Assembly: GCA_903874955.1 (NCBI GenBank)
Contig: CAIQTY010000003.1
Span: 1-57,871, forward strand
DNA: 57,871 nucleotides
Reading direction: 5' to 3'
From: an uncultured Alphaproteobacteria bacterium
GTDB taxonomy: Bacteria > Pseudomonadota > Alphaproteobacteria > Paracaedibacterales > CAITNM01
Below the pieces are notes generated by a model. It worked only from the letters and a program-made list of their open reading frames with translations. It was not told the origin of the DNA and made no database searches. A program made the position numbers and the translations under genes. The stretch's first letter is position 1. Every line of letters starts with the position of its first letter. This document shows positions 16,228 to 25,109 of this stretch, piece by piece.

Positions 16228-17475
16228 ATGATTACCTCCTCCCTTTTTAAAAAAATATTTTTGTTGTTGGTGTTTTTGGCTTGCGGCTATAGTGCTGACC
16301 TATTGAGCCCCGTTCGAAATAATGCGCCTACACGGTTGACTATAAAACAATTAGAAAAAGTAATGATAATTCAAAATCATTGCTATAGACAGCTTCAAAA
16401 CATACATAGAAAATTTGATCCAGAATCAGTAGAAAAGAGAAATATTGAGGTTTGTAAAATTAAAAAACTCTTTGAAGAACTAGCTGAAGATGTTTTTTTA
16501 CTTTCTTCTAAACGTCAAGCTGGTGGCGATACACCGGCTAAATTTACGCCCTATTGCCGAATAAAAACCGAATCCTTTTTAGGCGCTATCGGAAAGTTAT
16601 CACCCGGTACGTTTGTAAAGCAAGACTACAGAATTATTGAACAGACTTTTGAACCAGAAGATCTTCCCGTTATATTTGAGACAAACTTTGGAAATAGATT
16701 TTATGTACCAAAGTGGTTTTTAGAACCAAAATATGGATTTGTATTATGGAGGGAGAAAACTCAAACACTTTCTGGAGCTATAGAATACGGTTCTTACAAT
16801 GCTATTAGAATGTTGGATGGGGAAAATCCCAAGTCTGGTAGTGGAACGATGGAACTACATCATGCTTTCCAAAATCAAGGAACAATTATATACCTTCCTT
16901 ATTGGCTGCACAAAAAAGATCATAAAGTATACCACCGATCTAAAAGTGATACTTTGGTTGATAGATCTATTTGCGCGAATGAATTCCCTTATGTAAACAA
17001 AGCAATAGCATTTTTTGCAATTCTAAAATTGTGCCAAAAATCATTGGAAAGAAAACCAGATAATGTTGATCTCAGTGAAGAAACATTAAGAGTAATTAAA
17101 TGGACATCAGAATATCGTGGTAATGTAGATGAAATTTCTGAATGGTTTGGGTATAAACCTACATCAAGCAACTTATTTACATCTAGCGAAGATGACCAAG
17201 AAACCACTAAAGAACCATTATCTGAGGAGGATAGTACACGCTTAATTTTTGATGAAAAAATCACAGATAATTCACATTCAAAATCTAAAAGTCAAGGCTC
17301 GACAGATAGTGATAGTCATTCCTCTGAAGGTATACAGTTGATAACGAGAAAATCCAACAGAACAAGGTCTCTTTCCCAAACAACAAGTTCTTTTTCAAGT
17401 CAAGAAAGTGAACCTGAAGAAGATCAAACTACTAAAAGTCCTCCAAGGGTAAAAAGGGCAAGAAAAATAATGTAA
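16228..17475 (+). CDS. Secreted LHH-family (HNH/Endo VII) nuclease with basic C-terminal tail, putative effector
   Basis: A 415-residue protein from ATG 16228 (an in-frame ATG at 16210 would add six residues). Residues 1-23 are a signal peptide (LLLVFLACGYSA). The middle carries the hallmark of LHH toxin nucleases: an NAIRMLDGENP block, then LHH at 210-212 in MELHHAFQNQG, then His228, His232 and His236 in WLHKKDHKVYH. LHH proteins are a branch of the treble-clef HNH/Endo VII nucleases found as toxin tips. The last 100 residues are low-complexity Ser/Thr/Glu, ending in RKSNRTR and PPRVKRARK, which resemble basic nuclear-localisation patches. No immunity gene is adjacent: the next gene is a convergent membrane protein. 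The nuclease call is good; delivery to a eukaryotic host is inference. Confidence 0.78.
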   Translation: MITSSLFKKIFLLLVFLACGYSADLLSPVRNNAPTRLTIKQLEKVMIIQNHCYRQLQNIHRKFDPESVEKRNIEVCKIKKLFEELAEDVFLLSSKRQAGGDTPAKFTPYCRIKTESFLGAIGKLSPGTFVKQDYRIIEQTFEPEDLPVIFETNFGNRFYVPKWFLEPKYGFVLWREKTQTLSGAIEYGSYNAIRMLDGENPKSGSGTMELHHAFQNQGTIIYLPYWLHKKDHKVYHRSKSDTLVDRSICANEFPYVNKAIAFFAILKLCQKSLERKPDNVDLSEETLRVIKWTSEYRGNVDEISEWFGYKPTSSNLFTSSEDDQETTKEPLSEEDSTRLIFDEKITDNSHSKSKSQGSTDSDSHSSEGIQLITRKSNRTRSLSQTTSSFSSQESEPEEDQTTKSPPRVKRARKIM

Positions 17476-17498
17476 TCAATCATTTTTCTTAAAAACCT

Positions 17499-18608
17499 TC
17501 AGGCGGCGTCACGCCCTTCGCCCAACGCGGCTAGTATTCTTGCAACTGTGCGAATTTCTTCGCACAGTTCTCTGCTTAGCTGGTGGCGACCTGTTGTCAG
17601 ATCATCGTTAATTCTAACGAGCTGAGCATCCAAGCTGCGCCAATATTTAGTTGTATCTGCAGCGACTTCAGATTGGCGAGTAAGTAGCTGCTGCATATTA
17701 AATTGGCTTTGTGCTACATTTTGTAGCGCTGTTAATTGTTGGTTTTGTTGATCTATTAATAAATTTAATTTTTCTGTCAGTTCTGTTAGGTTACGCATAT
17801 ATTGTTGGCGATTTTCTTCGCCGCGCTGTAATTGTTGCGAAAGAAGTTGCATGCTTTCCGCTGCTTGTTCAAAAATACTTTGCGAATAAGTTTGACCGAC
17901 GCTTTGTCCTTCAATGCCGCCAATGCTGAGATTTCCAAGATGAATTCTTTCCTCTATAAAAAAGAAAAACCCCTGCACACCTTTATTATATTGAACATCG
18001 ATAAAGCCAATAACAAGTGATCCAAACAGCCCAAAAAGAGACGAGCTGAAAGCAGTCCCCATACCAGTAAGTGGTGCTTTAAGCCCCTCTTTTAGAGTTT
18101 TGAAGGCATCTTGAATATCTCCGGCTTGTAAATCAATATTTGAAATTACTCCGGAAATTGCAGTTACCGTGTGTGACAACCCCCAGAAAGTTCCAAGAAG
18201 TCCCAAAAAAACTAAAAGGCCAGTGACATATCTATTTATATCCCTGGTTTCTTCAAAGCGATTTTGAATGCTTCCAAATGTTGCTTGCAGCATAAAACTT
18301 GTTGGTCGAGTTTGCTGAAATAATTGTTGTAGTGGCTTTAATGCTGTTGGTTTAGGTACATTCGTTTCATGATCTCGTGATTTTTCAAAAAATGAAAACC
18401 ATATAGAATCTTTTCTTAATAAATAAAATAGGTATCCATTATAAAATAATCCGAATAAGAAGAGAGCCAATATTGTGCCATTTAAGTAGATATTTGTTAG
18501 AAATGCTGCTTTTGCTTGAGTAAACAAGCCGACAAACATGCCAATCATAATGCAAATAAAGCAAAAAGAAATAAATACACTTCGTCGTATGGCTGACATA
18601 AAAACCAA
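17499..18608 (-). CDS. Orphan MotA/TolQ/ExbB-family proton channel protein with C-terminal coiled coil
   Basis: A 369-residue inner-membrane protein. Membrane segments lie near residues 9-29, 43-64, 128-152 and 185-206. The last two, with GLLVFLGLLGTFWGLSHTV and APLTGMGTAFSSSLFGLFGS, match the MotA/TolQ/ExbB signature in which the helices form the ion-conducting stator. After residue 230 the protein is Gln-rich and helical, a likely coiled coil. Such proteins normally pair with a MotB/TolR/ExbD or OmpA-like partner, but none lies next to it: the neighbours are the convergent LHH gene and a 467-bp non-coding stretch. The role (motor stator, envelope energiser, or a Zor-like system) cannot be decided. 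Start 18608 or ATG 18599. Confidence 0.75.
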   Translation of the reverse strand: MVFMSAIRRSVFISFCFICIMIGMFVGLFTQAKAAFLTNIYLNGTILALFLFGLFYNGYLFYLLRKDSIWFSFFEKSRDHETNVPKPTALKPLQQLFQQTRPTSFMLQATFGSIQNRFEETRDINRYVTGLLVFLGLLGTFWGLSHTVTAISGVISNIDLQAGDIQDAFKTLKEGLKAPLTGMGTAFSSSLFGLFGSLVIGFIDVQYNKGVQGFFFFIEERIHLGNLSIGGIEGQSVGQTYSQSIFEQAAESMQLLSQQLQRGEENRQQYMRNLTELTEKLNLLIDQQNQQLTALQNVAQSQFNMQQLLTRQSEVAADTTKYWRSLDAQLVRINDDLTTGRHQLSRELCEEIRTVARILAALGEGRDAA

Positions 18609-19075
18609 AAATTATGAGTAACACTACTACAAGCTTAAATCATAAAAATTTAACAATAAAGGGGGCGAGCATTTTATCAGCTCCTGTGCAAAAATTTGGT
18701 TGAGGTATTTATTTTTATGTTCAAAATTATGTTTTAAATTGACTTGAGGGGCATCTACTTGCCTACTCAAGGGAACATTGAGCATATATTGATAGATGAT
18801 TTTACTTTCAGATGACACGATCGTAAATGCTAGAGTTTCCCTACAACGCAGATGTTAGGGGCAATTCAGATAGATACTACTTACTGGACTCCATGATCAA
18901 GTCATAAAGAGATTATAGAAGGGCCAACCCATTAGTTTTCCTAGGTCTTGATAAGATCCAGCAATAAGGTTGATTTTTTGAAAATAACAAGAAAATCCAT
19001 ATTTTTTTATAAATAGTTGCATTTTTTGTGAATTTTTAATAGATTTTCTTTTGTTAACAATTTAGATAGTTTTTT
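18609..19075. other. 467-bp intergenic region with hairpin and palindromic repeat
   Basis: No convincing gene: a 63-residue leftward frame (18627-18818) has no recognisable features. A hairpin with arms CTTGAG/CTCAAG spans 18743-18771, with an inner GGCA/TGCC pairing. The right half contains repeat copy 2, followed by an A/T-rich stretch that must hold the promoter of the coiled-coil gene. The stretch 18831-18870 may be a remnant of something larger, but I could not identify it. Confidence 0.5.
18883..18962. repeat. 80-bp dispersed palindromic repeat, copy 2
   Basis: The left arm starts ACTGGACTCCATGATCAAG; the right arm ends in TCTTGATAAGATCCAG, an imperfect inverted copy (18945-18961). Its length and arm sequence match the reverse complement of the element at 14414-14494. 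It is intergenic and contains no open frame, consistent with a REP- or MITE-like element. Confidence 0.6.
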
Positions 19076-20263
19076 ATGCTCAAAAAAATATTACTTATAA
19101 CCCTGCTTGTCTCAGCAGGTTACTGTTCGAATGCTCAGAGTACAGCGGATGAAAATGCTCAGGTTGTAAGGTCACAAAACTTTTCTTTTGGGAAATTAAC
19201 TAAAATGGCTATTGACACTTTATGGTGGTCTATTGGTATGAATGCTCAAACTGCCCGTAGCGCGAACGAGGCAAGTGTAGCTAGCCGAGAAGCAGCAAAT
19301 AGCTCCCGTGAAGCAGCGTCAAGCAGCCTTGTCGCAGCACATGAAGTTCGCGCTGCTACTGATGAAATTCGACAAGAATCCAAACTATCACGTGACTTAT
19401 TGAATCAACTTCAACAGCGCGATGAAGAAATAGCCAGACTTAGAATAACTGAGGAACGTTTTAATAACTTGTTATCTCAAACTACGCATGCTTCCGTAGC
19501 TGAAGAAGCAAATAGACAACGCGATAGAAGCATTAGAAAGCTACAAGAAAACTTACAAACCTTAGAAATAAAAGTTACTTCTTTAGCGAATGAAAAAGCT
19601 ACATTAGAGAGCAGACTTAATAGCGTCCAAATAGAGTTAGCGAAAATCATTGACCCTAATGAAAATAATCTCGATAACCTGCTTATAAGAACTGCACAGA
19701 GAATAGAGAGTTTAGAGGAAAAAGAAAGGCAAAATGCAGAAGGTTACATGTCTGCTATTCGCGAACTTCAAAGTCAAATCCAACAAAAAGTAGTGTTGAG
19801 CAATAACCATAACCTAGAAATAGCGGTACTTAACGCAAATATCGATAATTTACGCATTGCAGCTCATCAATTTGAAGGAAATGGTTACAACAGAATATTT
19901 GAACTTGCTGAACGAGCTAAATCTGGTTTGATAGAAGTCCATGAAGCACAACAACAAATTTTGGCGCTGATAGTACATGCGTATGTTTTATATCCAGAAG
20001 TTCCTTTCAGCAAGCTAATATATTTAGATGGTAAAGAAATGTGGATTAATAGGTTGCTTAGTTTTTGTAAATATACCGATATTAGTAATTCTGGTGTTAG
20101 TGAAGATAACAAAACCAGACCTTTAAATATTTCAGCATTTTTGATGCCAGTAGGTAGTGAATTTGTAAAAGTTGGACAAACTATAACTGATTTTAATAAT
20201 CCACAAATAAAATTTACAGAAGTTCAAAATTTGATAGTATCAAATTCATTTGTTAGATTCTAA
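19076..20263 (+). CDS. Secreted coiled-coil protein, unknown function
   Basis: A 395-residue protein. Residues 1-20 form a signal peptide ending near CSNAQ. A short conserved-looking piece (SFGKLTKMAIDTLWWSIGMNAQTARS) is followed by about 200 residues of Ala/Ser/Glu/Arg-rich heptads, beginning with repeated REAA-N/S-SS units, predicted to form long coiled coils. The C-terminal 120 residues (from about IYLDGKEMWINRLL) look globular. There is no lipobox, membrane anchor or catalytic motif. It stands alone with its own upstream A/T-rich region and a terminator. I do not recognise the family; roles as a surface or effector coiled coil are guesses. Confidence 0.7.
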   Translation: MLKKILLITLLVSAGYCSNAQSTADENAQVVRSQNFSFGKLTKMAIDTLWWSIGMNAQTARSANEASVASREAANSSREAASSSLVAAHEVRAATDEIRQESKLSRDLLNQLQQRDEEIARLRITEERFNNLLSQTTHASVAEEANRQRDRSIRKLQENLQTLEIKVTSLANEKATLESRLNSVQIELAKIIDPNENNLDNLLIRTAQRIESLEEKERQNAEGYMSAIRELQSQIQQKVVLSNNHNLEIAVLNANIDNLRIAAHQFEGNGYNRIFELAERAKSGLIEVHEAQQQILALIVHAYVLYPEVPFSKLIYLDGKEMWINRLLSFCKYTDISNSGVSEDNKTRPLNISAFLMPVGSEFVKVGQTITDFNNPQIKFTEVQNLIVSNSFVRF

Positions 20264-20271
20264 AGCTTACA

Positions 20272-20293
20272 GAGCTTCCTTTCCAGGAAGCTC
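20272..20293. terminator. Hairpin between the coiled-coil gene and lspA
   Basis: A 9-bp perfect stem (20272-20280 with 20285-20293), loop TTCC, followed by ATTTTA on the plus strand. Placed between convergent stops, it probably serves mainly the rightward coiled-coil gene. Confidence 0.65.
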
Positions 20294-20296
20294 ATT

Positions 20297-20791
20297 TTAC
20301 ACAAACGTATTCTTCGGTTTGTAAAAGTTGTCTAACAGCAAAAGCCCGACCCCTAGAACAATTGCTGAATCAGCCAAATTAAACGTATACCAGTGCCAGC
20401 CAAAAATATGAAAATCAATAAAGTCAACAACGGCGCGAAACCGAATACGGTCAACTAAATTGCCTAAAGCACCCGCTAAAATCATTGCGGTCGCAAAGCG
20501 TTGAATCAAATTTTCAGCTCTAACCCACCAAATGATTACAACCACTGACATGATGCACACTACCGATACGAGTAACATATAATGGAAGTTTGAATAAGCC
20601 CGAAGCCATCCAAATGTCACGCCAGGGTTGAACACCAATGCAAAATTCAAACACGGAATAATATCAACAATTTCACCAGGACCAATCGTTTCCATGACCC
20701 AAAACTTTGATAGTTGATCAACTACAAAAGCTAGAAAAGCAACAATAATACTGCCGCCTTTAGGCAGTTTCCGTTTTTGAAAAGTGTTCAT
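20297..20791 (-). CDS. lspA: Lipoprotein signal peptidase (signal peptidase II)
   Basis: An inner-membrane aspartic protease that cuts prolipoproteins before the lipid-modified Cys. At 164 residues with four membrane helices it has the usual size. Conserved boxes are VDQLSKFWV near the N-terminus, NPGVTFGW, GALGNLVDRIRFRAVVDFIDFH (first catalytic Asp) and YTFNLADSAIVLG (second catalytic Asp). Its start lies inside the 3' end of ileS (overlap 20760-20791), the common ileS-lspA arrangement. Substrates encoded in this window include BamD and the lipoproteins near 44 and 46 kb. Confidence 0.97.
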   Translation of the reverse strand: MNTFQKRKLPKGGSIIVAFLAFVVDQLSKFWVMETIGPGEIVDIIPCLNFALVFNPGVTFGWLRAYSNFHYMLLVSVVCIMSVVVIIWWVRAENLIQRFATAMILAGALGNLVDRIRFRAVVDFIDFHIFGWHWYTFNLADSAIVLGVGLLLLDNFYKPKNTFV

Positions 20792-23579
20792 GAATTACCC
20801 CATCACAACGTTTACATAAATCCTGGTGACGCTGCGCTCCTACCTCAGGTAAAATTTTCCAACAGCGTGCGCACTTTTGACCTTCGGCAAGTTCAATAAC
20901 CACGCCGATGCCCTTTACGTCTTCTAGTGTAAACGCATTTGCAGGCATTTGTGCATGGACAATAACAAATTGTGAAGAAATCGCCAATTCTGCCCAATCA
21001 ATAGAATCCAAACGACTTGCCCATTCTAAATTGACGTACATGATAACACTTGCTTGAAGACTTGATCCGATCGTTTTCGCGGCGCGTTCTAGCTCTAGCG
21101 CACCCGTTAAGACTTTGCGAATGCTTCGCAAATCTTCCCACTTTGCTGCTATGGACGGATTGTCCCACAAACGGGGCGCCTTAGGAAATTGCTGAACATG
21201 AATGCTGCTTGGTTCTTCAGTGTTTTGATACGCATGCCATGCCTCTTCAGCTGTAAAGCTTAAAACGGGTGCCAACCAATGGACCAAGTGCATGAATACA
21301 TGATGCATAACCGTAAGTGTTGATAGGCGCTTCAAATCTTTGGGGGCGTCGCAGTACAAGCTATCTTTTCTAATATCAAAGTAAAAAGCTGATAAGTCAG
21401 TCGCACAAAAGGTATGCAATTCAGCATAAAAAGCCGAAAAATCGTAGGTTTTAAAAAGTTTTTGATGGCTTTTTTCAAGATCTTTCAACCGATGCAATAC
21501 CCATTGTTCAAGATTCGGTAGGTCTTCATAAGCAACTTCATTTTCAAGATCATGCCCAGCCAGTGCACCTAATAGATAGCGCAAGGTATTGCGAAAACGA
21601 CGGTAAACATCTTCATGGTGTTTTAAGATCTCGCGGCCAATACGTACATCATCTGTGTAATCAGAGCTTGCGGCCCACAGGCGTAGCATGTCAGCGCCCA
21701 TGGTATCGATTACTTGCTGAGGATCAACCCCGTTACCCTGAGACTTAGACATTTTATAGCCTTTTTCATCAAGTACAAATCCATGGGTGAGAACTTGGCG
21801 AAATGGTGCTTTACCTCTAGTACCACAAGATTGCAGCAAAGAAGTCTGGAACCAACCCCGGTGTTGATCCGATCCTTCAAAATACATATCAGCAGGCCAA
21901 GCCATATCGGGATTATTTTCTAAGGTAAACGTATGGGTGCATGCGCTATCAAACCAAACATCTAAAATATCTTTTACCTTTTCAAAATCATCTGCTGCGT
22001 ACTTATCGCCAAGGAAGTGGGCGTTGTCGTATTTGTGCCAAGCAGCAATTCCTTCTTTAGCAACAGTATCAACAATGCGCTGATGGACAGCTTCATCTCC
22101 CAGCGCTTCACCAGTTGCTTTGTGAACAAAAATTGTAATTGGAACGCCCCAGGTGCGCTGGCGCGATAGGCACCAGTCGGGACGGTTAGTCACCATCGCA
22201 GAGATGCGATTTTTACCCTGAGAAGGAAACCACTCAACATTGTCGATTTCGTGCATTGCTTTTTTTCTAAGATCATTCCGATCCATAGAAATAAACCATT
22301 GAGAAGTCGCACGATAGATAAGCGGCGCTTTCGAACGCCAAGAATGCGGATAGCTATGAACCAGTTTATTGGCTTGCAGCAAGCTACCAACTTCTTTGAG
22401 TTTTTCCAAAACTTCTGAGCCAACTTTGAAAATGTGTTTTCCTGAAAATAATGGAACATGGGGATAATACATTCCATCGCCCTGCACAGTTTCAGGAACC
22501 TCTATGCCAAATTGCTGCCCCACAATAAAGTCTTCAATACCATGACCAGGGGCTGTATGCACAAGCCCTGTACCCGCATCAGTTGTGACATGATCACCCG
22601 GCAACAGGCGTACATCAAAATCATACCCAAGGCCGTGCCAAGGATGGCGACAAATTGTTCCTTTTAAATCAGACCCATTTAATTGACCGATAAAGCCATA
22701 GTTCTCAATCCCTAAGGCTTTAGTTACTTCAGTTACAAGATCTTTGGCTATCAATAAACGCTTTGCAGAAGGAACAAGCTCGGTGCCCGAGATAACTTCG
22801 ATAACGCTATAGGTATCATCTTTGGCGTAGGCGATTGCTCTGTTACCTGGTAACGTCCAAGGTGTTGTGGTCCAAATCACCGCATGGGCACTCTTTAGAA
22901 TTTCCACACTTGGTATTTCTATAGGGAACCCAACATAAATCGCATCACTGGTGTGATCATGGTATTCAACTTCAGCCTCAGCCAAGGCAGTTTTTTCAAC
23001 TACAGACCACATCACCGGTTTAAGTGCACGGTAGAGGCCACCATTCATTAAAAACTTACCTAGTTCAGCAACTATTTGGGCTTCACTTTTAAAGTCCATG
23101 GTAATATAGGGAGTTTTCCAATCAGCAACCACGCCCAAACGCTGCAATTCCTGCGATTGAGTATGAATCCATTTGTTAGCATAAGCCCGGCATGATTCAA
23201 TATAGTCTAAAACACTTACATCTTCTTTACGTTGATTATGGGCACGATATTGCTCTTCAACCTTCAATTCAATCGGTAATCCATGGCAGTCCCAACCAGG
23301 TACTAGGGGGGCGTTATACCCAGCCATTTGATAAGTCTTGTTCACCAAATCTTTTAAAACATAGCTCAGAGCATGGCCGCAATGCAGGTGGCCATTTGCA
23401 TAAGGCGGACCCCAATGGAGAATAAATTTTTTAGCATCCTTTGACTGCTGCCGCAAAATATTATAGAGATCAATTCGTTGCCAATACGCTAGAAAGTCTT
23501 TCTCGCGCACTGAAAGGTTGGCTTTCATGGAAAACTGGGTTTTAGGCAAAAAAACCGTGTCTTTATAATCCGAAGTCAT
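20760..23579 (-). CDS. ileS: Isoleucyl-tRNA synthetase
   Basis: Charges tRNA-Ile. The 939 residues match the bacterial class Ia enzyme. The ATP-binding signatures are GHLHCGHAL (the HIGH motif) near residue 63 and KMSKS in GYKMSKSQGNG. A C-terminal zinc site, CARCWKILPEVG followed by CKRC, indicates the standard bacterial type. The editing domain (TTTPWTLPGNRA) is intact. It begins a two-gene leftward operon with lspA. No leader element was seen in the 115 bp before it. Confidence 0.98.
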   Translation of the reverse strand: MTSDYKDTVFLPKTQFSMKANLSVREKDFLAYWQRIDLYNILRQQSKDAKKFILHWGPPYANGHLHCGHALSYVLKDLVNKTYQMAGYNAPLVPGWDCHGLPIELKVEEQYRAHNQRKEDVSVLDYIESCRAYANKWIHTQSQELQRLGVVADWKTPYITMDFKSEAQIVAELGKFLMNGGLYRALKPVMWSVVEKTALAEAEVEYHDHTSDAIYVGFPIEIPSVEILKSAHAVIWTTTPWTLPGNRAIAYAKDDTYSVIEVISGTELVPSAKRLLIAKDLVTEVTKALGIENYGFIGQLNGSDLKGTICRHPWHGLGYDFDVRLLPGDHVTTDAGTGLVHTAPGHGIEDFIVGQQFGIEVPETVQGDGMYYPHVPLFSGKHIFKVGSEVLEKLKEVGSLLQANKLVHSYPHSWRSKAPLIYRATSQWFISMDRNDLRKKAMHEIDNVEWFPSQGKNRISAMVTNRPDWCLSRQRTWGVPITIFVHKATGEALGDEAVHQRIVDTVAKEGIAAWHKYDNAHFLGDKYAADDFEKVKDILDVWFDSACTHTFTLENNPDMAWPADMYFEGSDQHRGWFQTSLLQSCGTRGKAPFRQVLTHGFVLDEKGYKMSKSQGNGVDPQQVIDTMGADMLRLWAASSDYTDDVRIGREILKHHEDVYRRFRNTLRYLLGALAGHDLENEVAYEDLPNLEQWVLHRLKDLEKSHQKLFKTYDFSAFYAELHTFCATDLSAFYFDIRKDSLYCDAPKDLKRLSTLTVMHHVFMHLVHWLAPVLSFTAEEAWHAYQNTEEPSSIHVQQFPKAPRLWDNPSIAAKWEDLRSIRKVLTGALELERAAKTIGSSLQASVIMYVNLEWASRLDSIDWAELAISSQFVIVHAQMPANAFTLEDVKGIGVVIELAEGQKCARCWKILPEVGAQRHQDLCKRCDGVIHEHFSKTETA

Positions 23580-23694
23580 AGGTGAACTTTTTTATATAAT
23601 TCCTTATTTCTAAACGGTTTTTAGGGTTTTTAAAAGGGTCACTATAAAATCAAGGGTGGAGTTTGAATGAATTTATCCTAACCTACATAACTTC

Positions 23695-24801
23695 CTATTT
23701 TCGCTTGAATACCTGTCCTATTAATCTTCTAATGCATCTAAGGCTATTAATTGATGCGAAAAAATAGTTTGAATTCCCAAAACTTTGAAAGGGATTATTT
23801 TCGTAGGTCCACTTATAAAAAGGGGCTTGCATGTCAGGAAGGTCTATATGCCCAACTTTGTATAAGTCAAAAGTAAGGTCAGCATCAACATAGTCATAAG
23901 GTAATAAAAAATAGCCTTTGTGGTTACTTTTTGCTTTAGTGCCGAGTTCGGTGCCCCATGAATTATGTATTAAAAAAGCTTTTTTTGAATCATCATATCC
24001 CGCGATAACAATCGCATGTGCTTTATCTCGAGAGGTTTCATCTTCAGCAGGCATTGGGAAAATACCTGTTTTTAAGGCTGTATCTGATGAAGTTGAATTA
24101 AAGACATACATAGCACCAATAACCGGGCAATTAGCATTTAATATGCATTTTATATTTTCTAGGGTTGGTTCTAAGGACGCAATGTTTTCAACATCAAGAA
24201 TAGAAGAAACCTCACCTTCATTAACAAGCTTAGATTCTGTAAATCTAAATTTTGCTGCTGATTCATCCATTTGGGGTGTGATACTCCTTTCAATATGTTG
24301 ATCATACGGATAAAGCGACTCCAAACAGATACCATGATTTATCAATACTTCAACAGCATCCCTTATATCGACCCCACTAGGATTTTCTTTAGGCATGTTC
24401 TCATCGTATGAATGGGCTTTATAGTGTAAATAAAGGACTGAAAGTTTATCTACACGATACGCTTTTTTAGGCGTTGTATAATTTTGTTTTATAAGTTCGT
24501 AAAGCACGCTAGCGATAAGACTGTGGCTAGTACATGAAGGAAATTCTTTTTGGTTAAAGGGAGCAGGAAATGCAGGGCTTAGGTCTACCTCTTTTCTAAG
24601 AGGAATTTTTTTCAAATTTTGAATCAGCGGACTGTGCGCATTCAGGTGAGGTAGCCAAAAACTTTTTTTGTGATATCTCTGATTTTTGAAAGCTTCAGGA
24701 TGTTGATGAATGGGGTTAAAAAAGCTATTTCTTTCTGACGATGCATGACTTAATGATATTGTAAAAAATAAAAAAATGATTTTTTTAAATATAAATCTCA
24801 T
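23695..24801 (-). CDS. Secreted papain-like (C1-type) cysteine protease, putative effector
   Basis: A 368-residue protein with an N-terminal signal peptide (residues 1-20). The papain triad is readable in order: oxyanion Gln84 six residues before nucleophile Cys90 in FNQKEFPSCTSHS, His262 in DKAHAIVIAGYDD, and Asn280 in LIHNSWGTE. The Gln-to-Cys spacing equals that of papain (Q19/C25). SGVDIRDAVEVLINHGICLESLYPY matches the family region between Cys and His. A tail of about 60 residues after the domain has no known motif. It is a single gene between ileS and ygfZ. Papain-like proteases are frequent effectors in intracellular bacteria; the target is unknown. Confidence 0.85.
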   Translation of the reverse strand: MRFIFKKIIFLFFTISLSHASSERNSFFNPIHQHPEAFKNQRYHKKSFWLPHLNAHSPLIQNLKKIPLRKEVDLSPAFPAPFNQKEFPSCTSHSLIASVLYELIKQNYTTPKKAYRVDKLSVLYLHYKAHSYDENMPKENPSGVDIRDAVEVLINHGICLESLYPYDQHIERSITPQMDESAAKFRFTESKLVNEGEVSSILDVENIASLEPTLENIKCILNANCPVIGAMYVFNSTSSDTALKTGIFPMPAEDETSRDKAHAIVIAGYDDSKKAFLIHNSWGTELGTKAKSNHKGYFLLPYDYVDADLTFDLYKVGHIDLPDMQAPFYKWTYENNPFQSFGNSNYFFASINSLRCIRRLIGQVFKRK

Positions 24802-25109
24802 AGAAATTAATTTAAATTCTTGTTCTTTTTATATTTAAACTTTAATATATTAAATATTGATTAATTGTTGATTAAGGAAAGCCAGAGGGCAGTACGCCAG
24901 CTCCTCCCACTGAGAATTTTCAGACGAGGTGGTTATATAGTAGGCAAATGTCTGCCCTTAGGATAATGATATGTTTTAGAAGAATGGCTACTTTTTTGAG
25001 CTTTTCTATTTGGAGTACTGCACATAATCTAAATTTATATCCGGATGCTTAAAAATTGCAGCATAGGGTGTTTCAAAGTCCGTTAAACTTTGCGGGAACC
25101 GTTGGCATT
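24802..25109. other. 308-bp intergenic region with structured segment and possible small ORF
   Basis: An imperfect structured segment at 24886-24958 has AGGGCAG/CTGCCCT ends and further inner pairings. On the minus strand a 41-residue frame (TTG at 25131 to stop 25006, overlapping the ygfZ end) has protein-like composition, containing FPQSLTDFETPYAAIFKHPD; it may be a small gene or the tail of a lost one. No homolog is recognised. Confidence 0.3.

Noticed and set aside
18627..18818. 63-residue leftward frame in the 18.6-19.1 kb gap
   Set aside because: No recognised domain or ribosome-binding site; part of it coincides with a hairpin, so it is probably chance.
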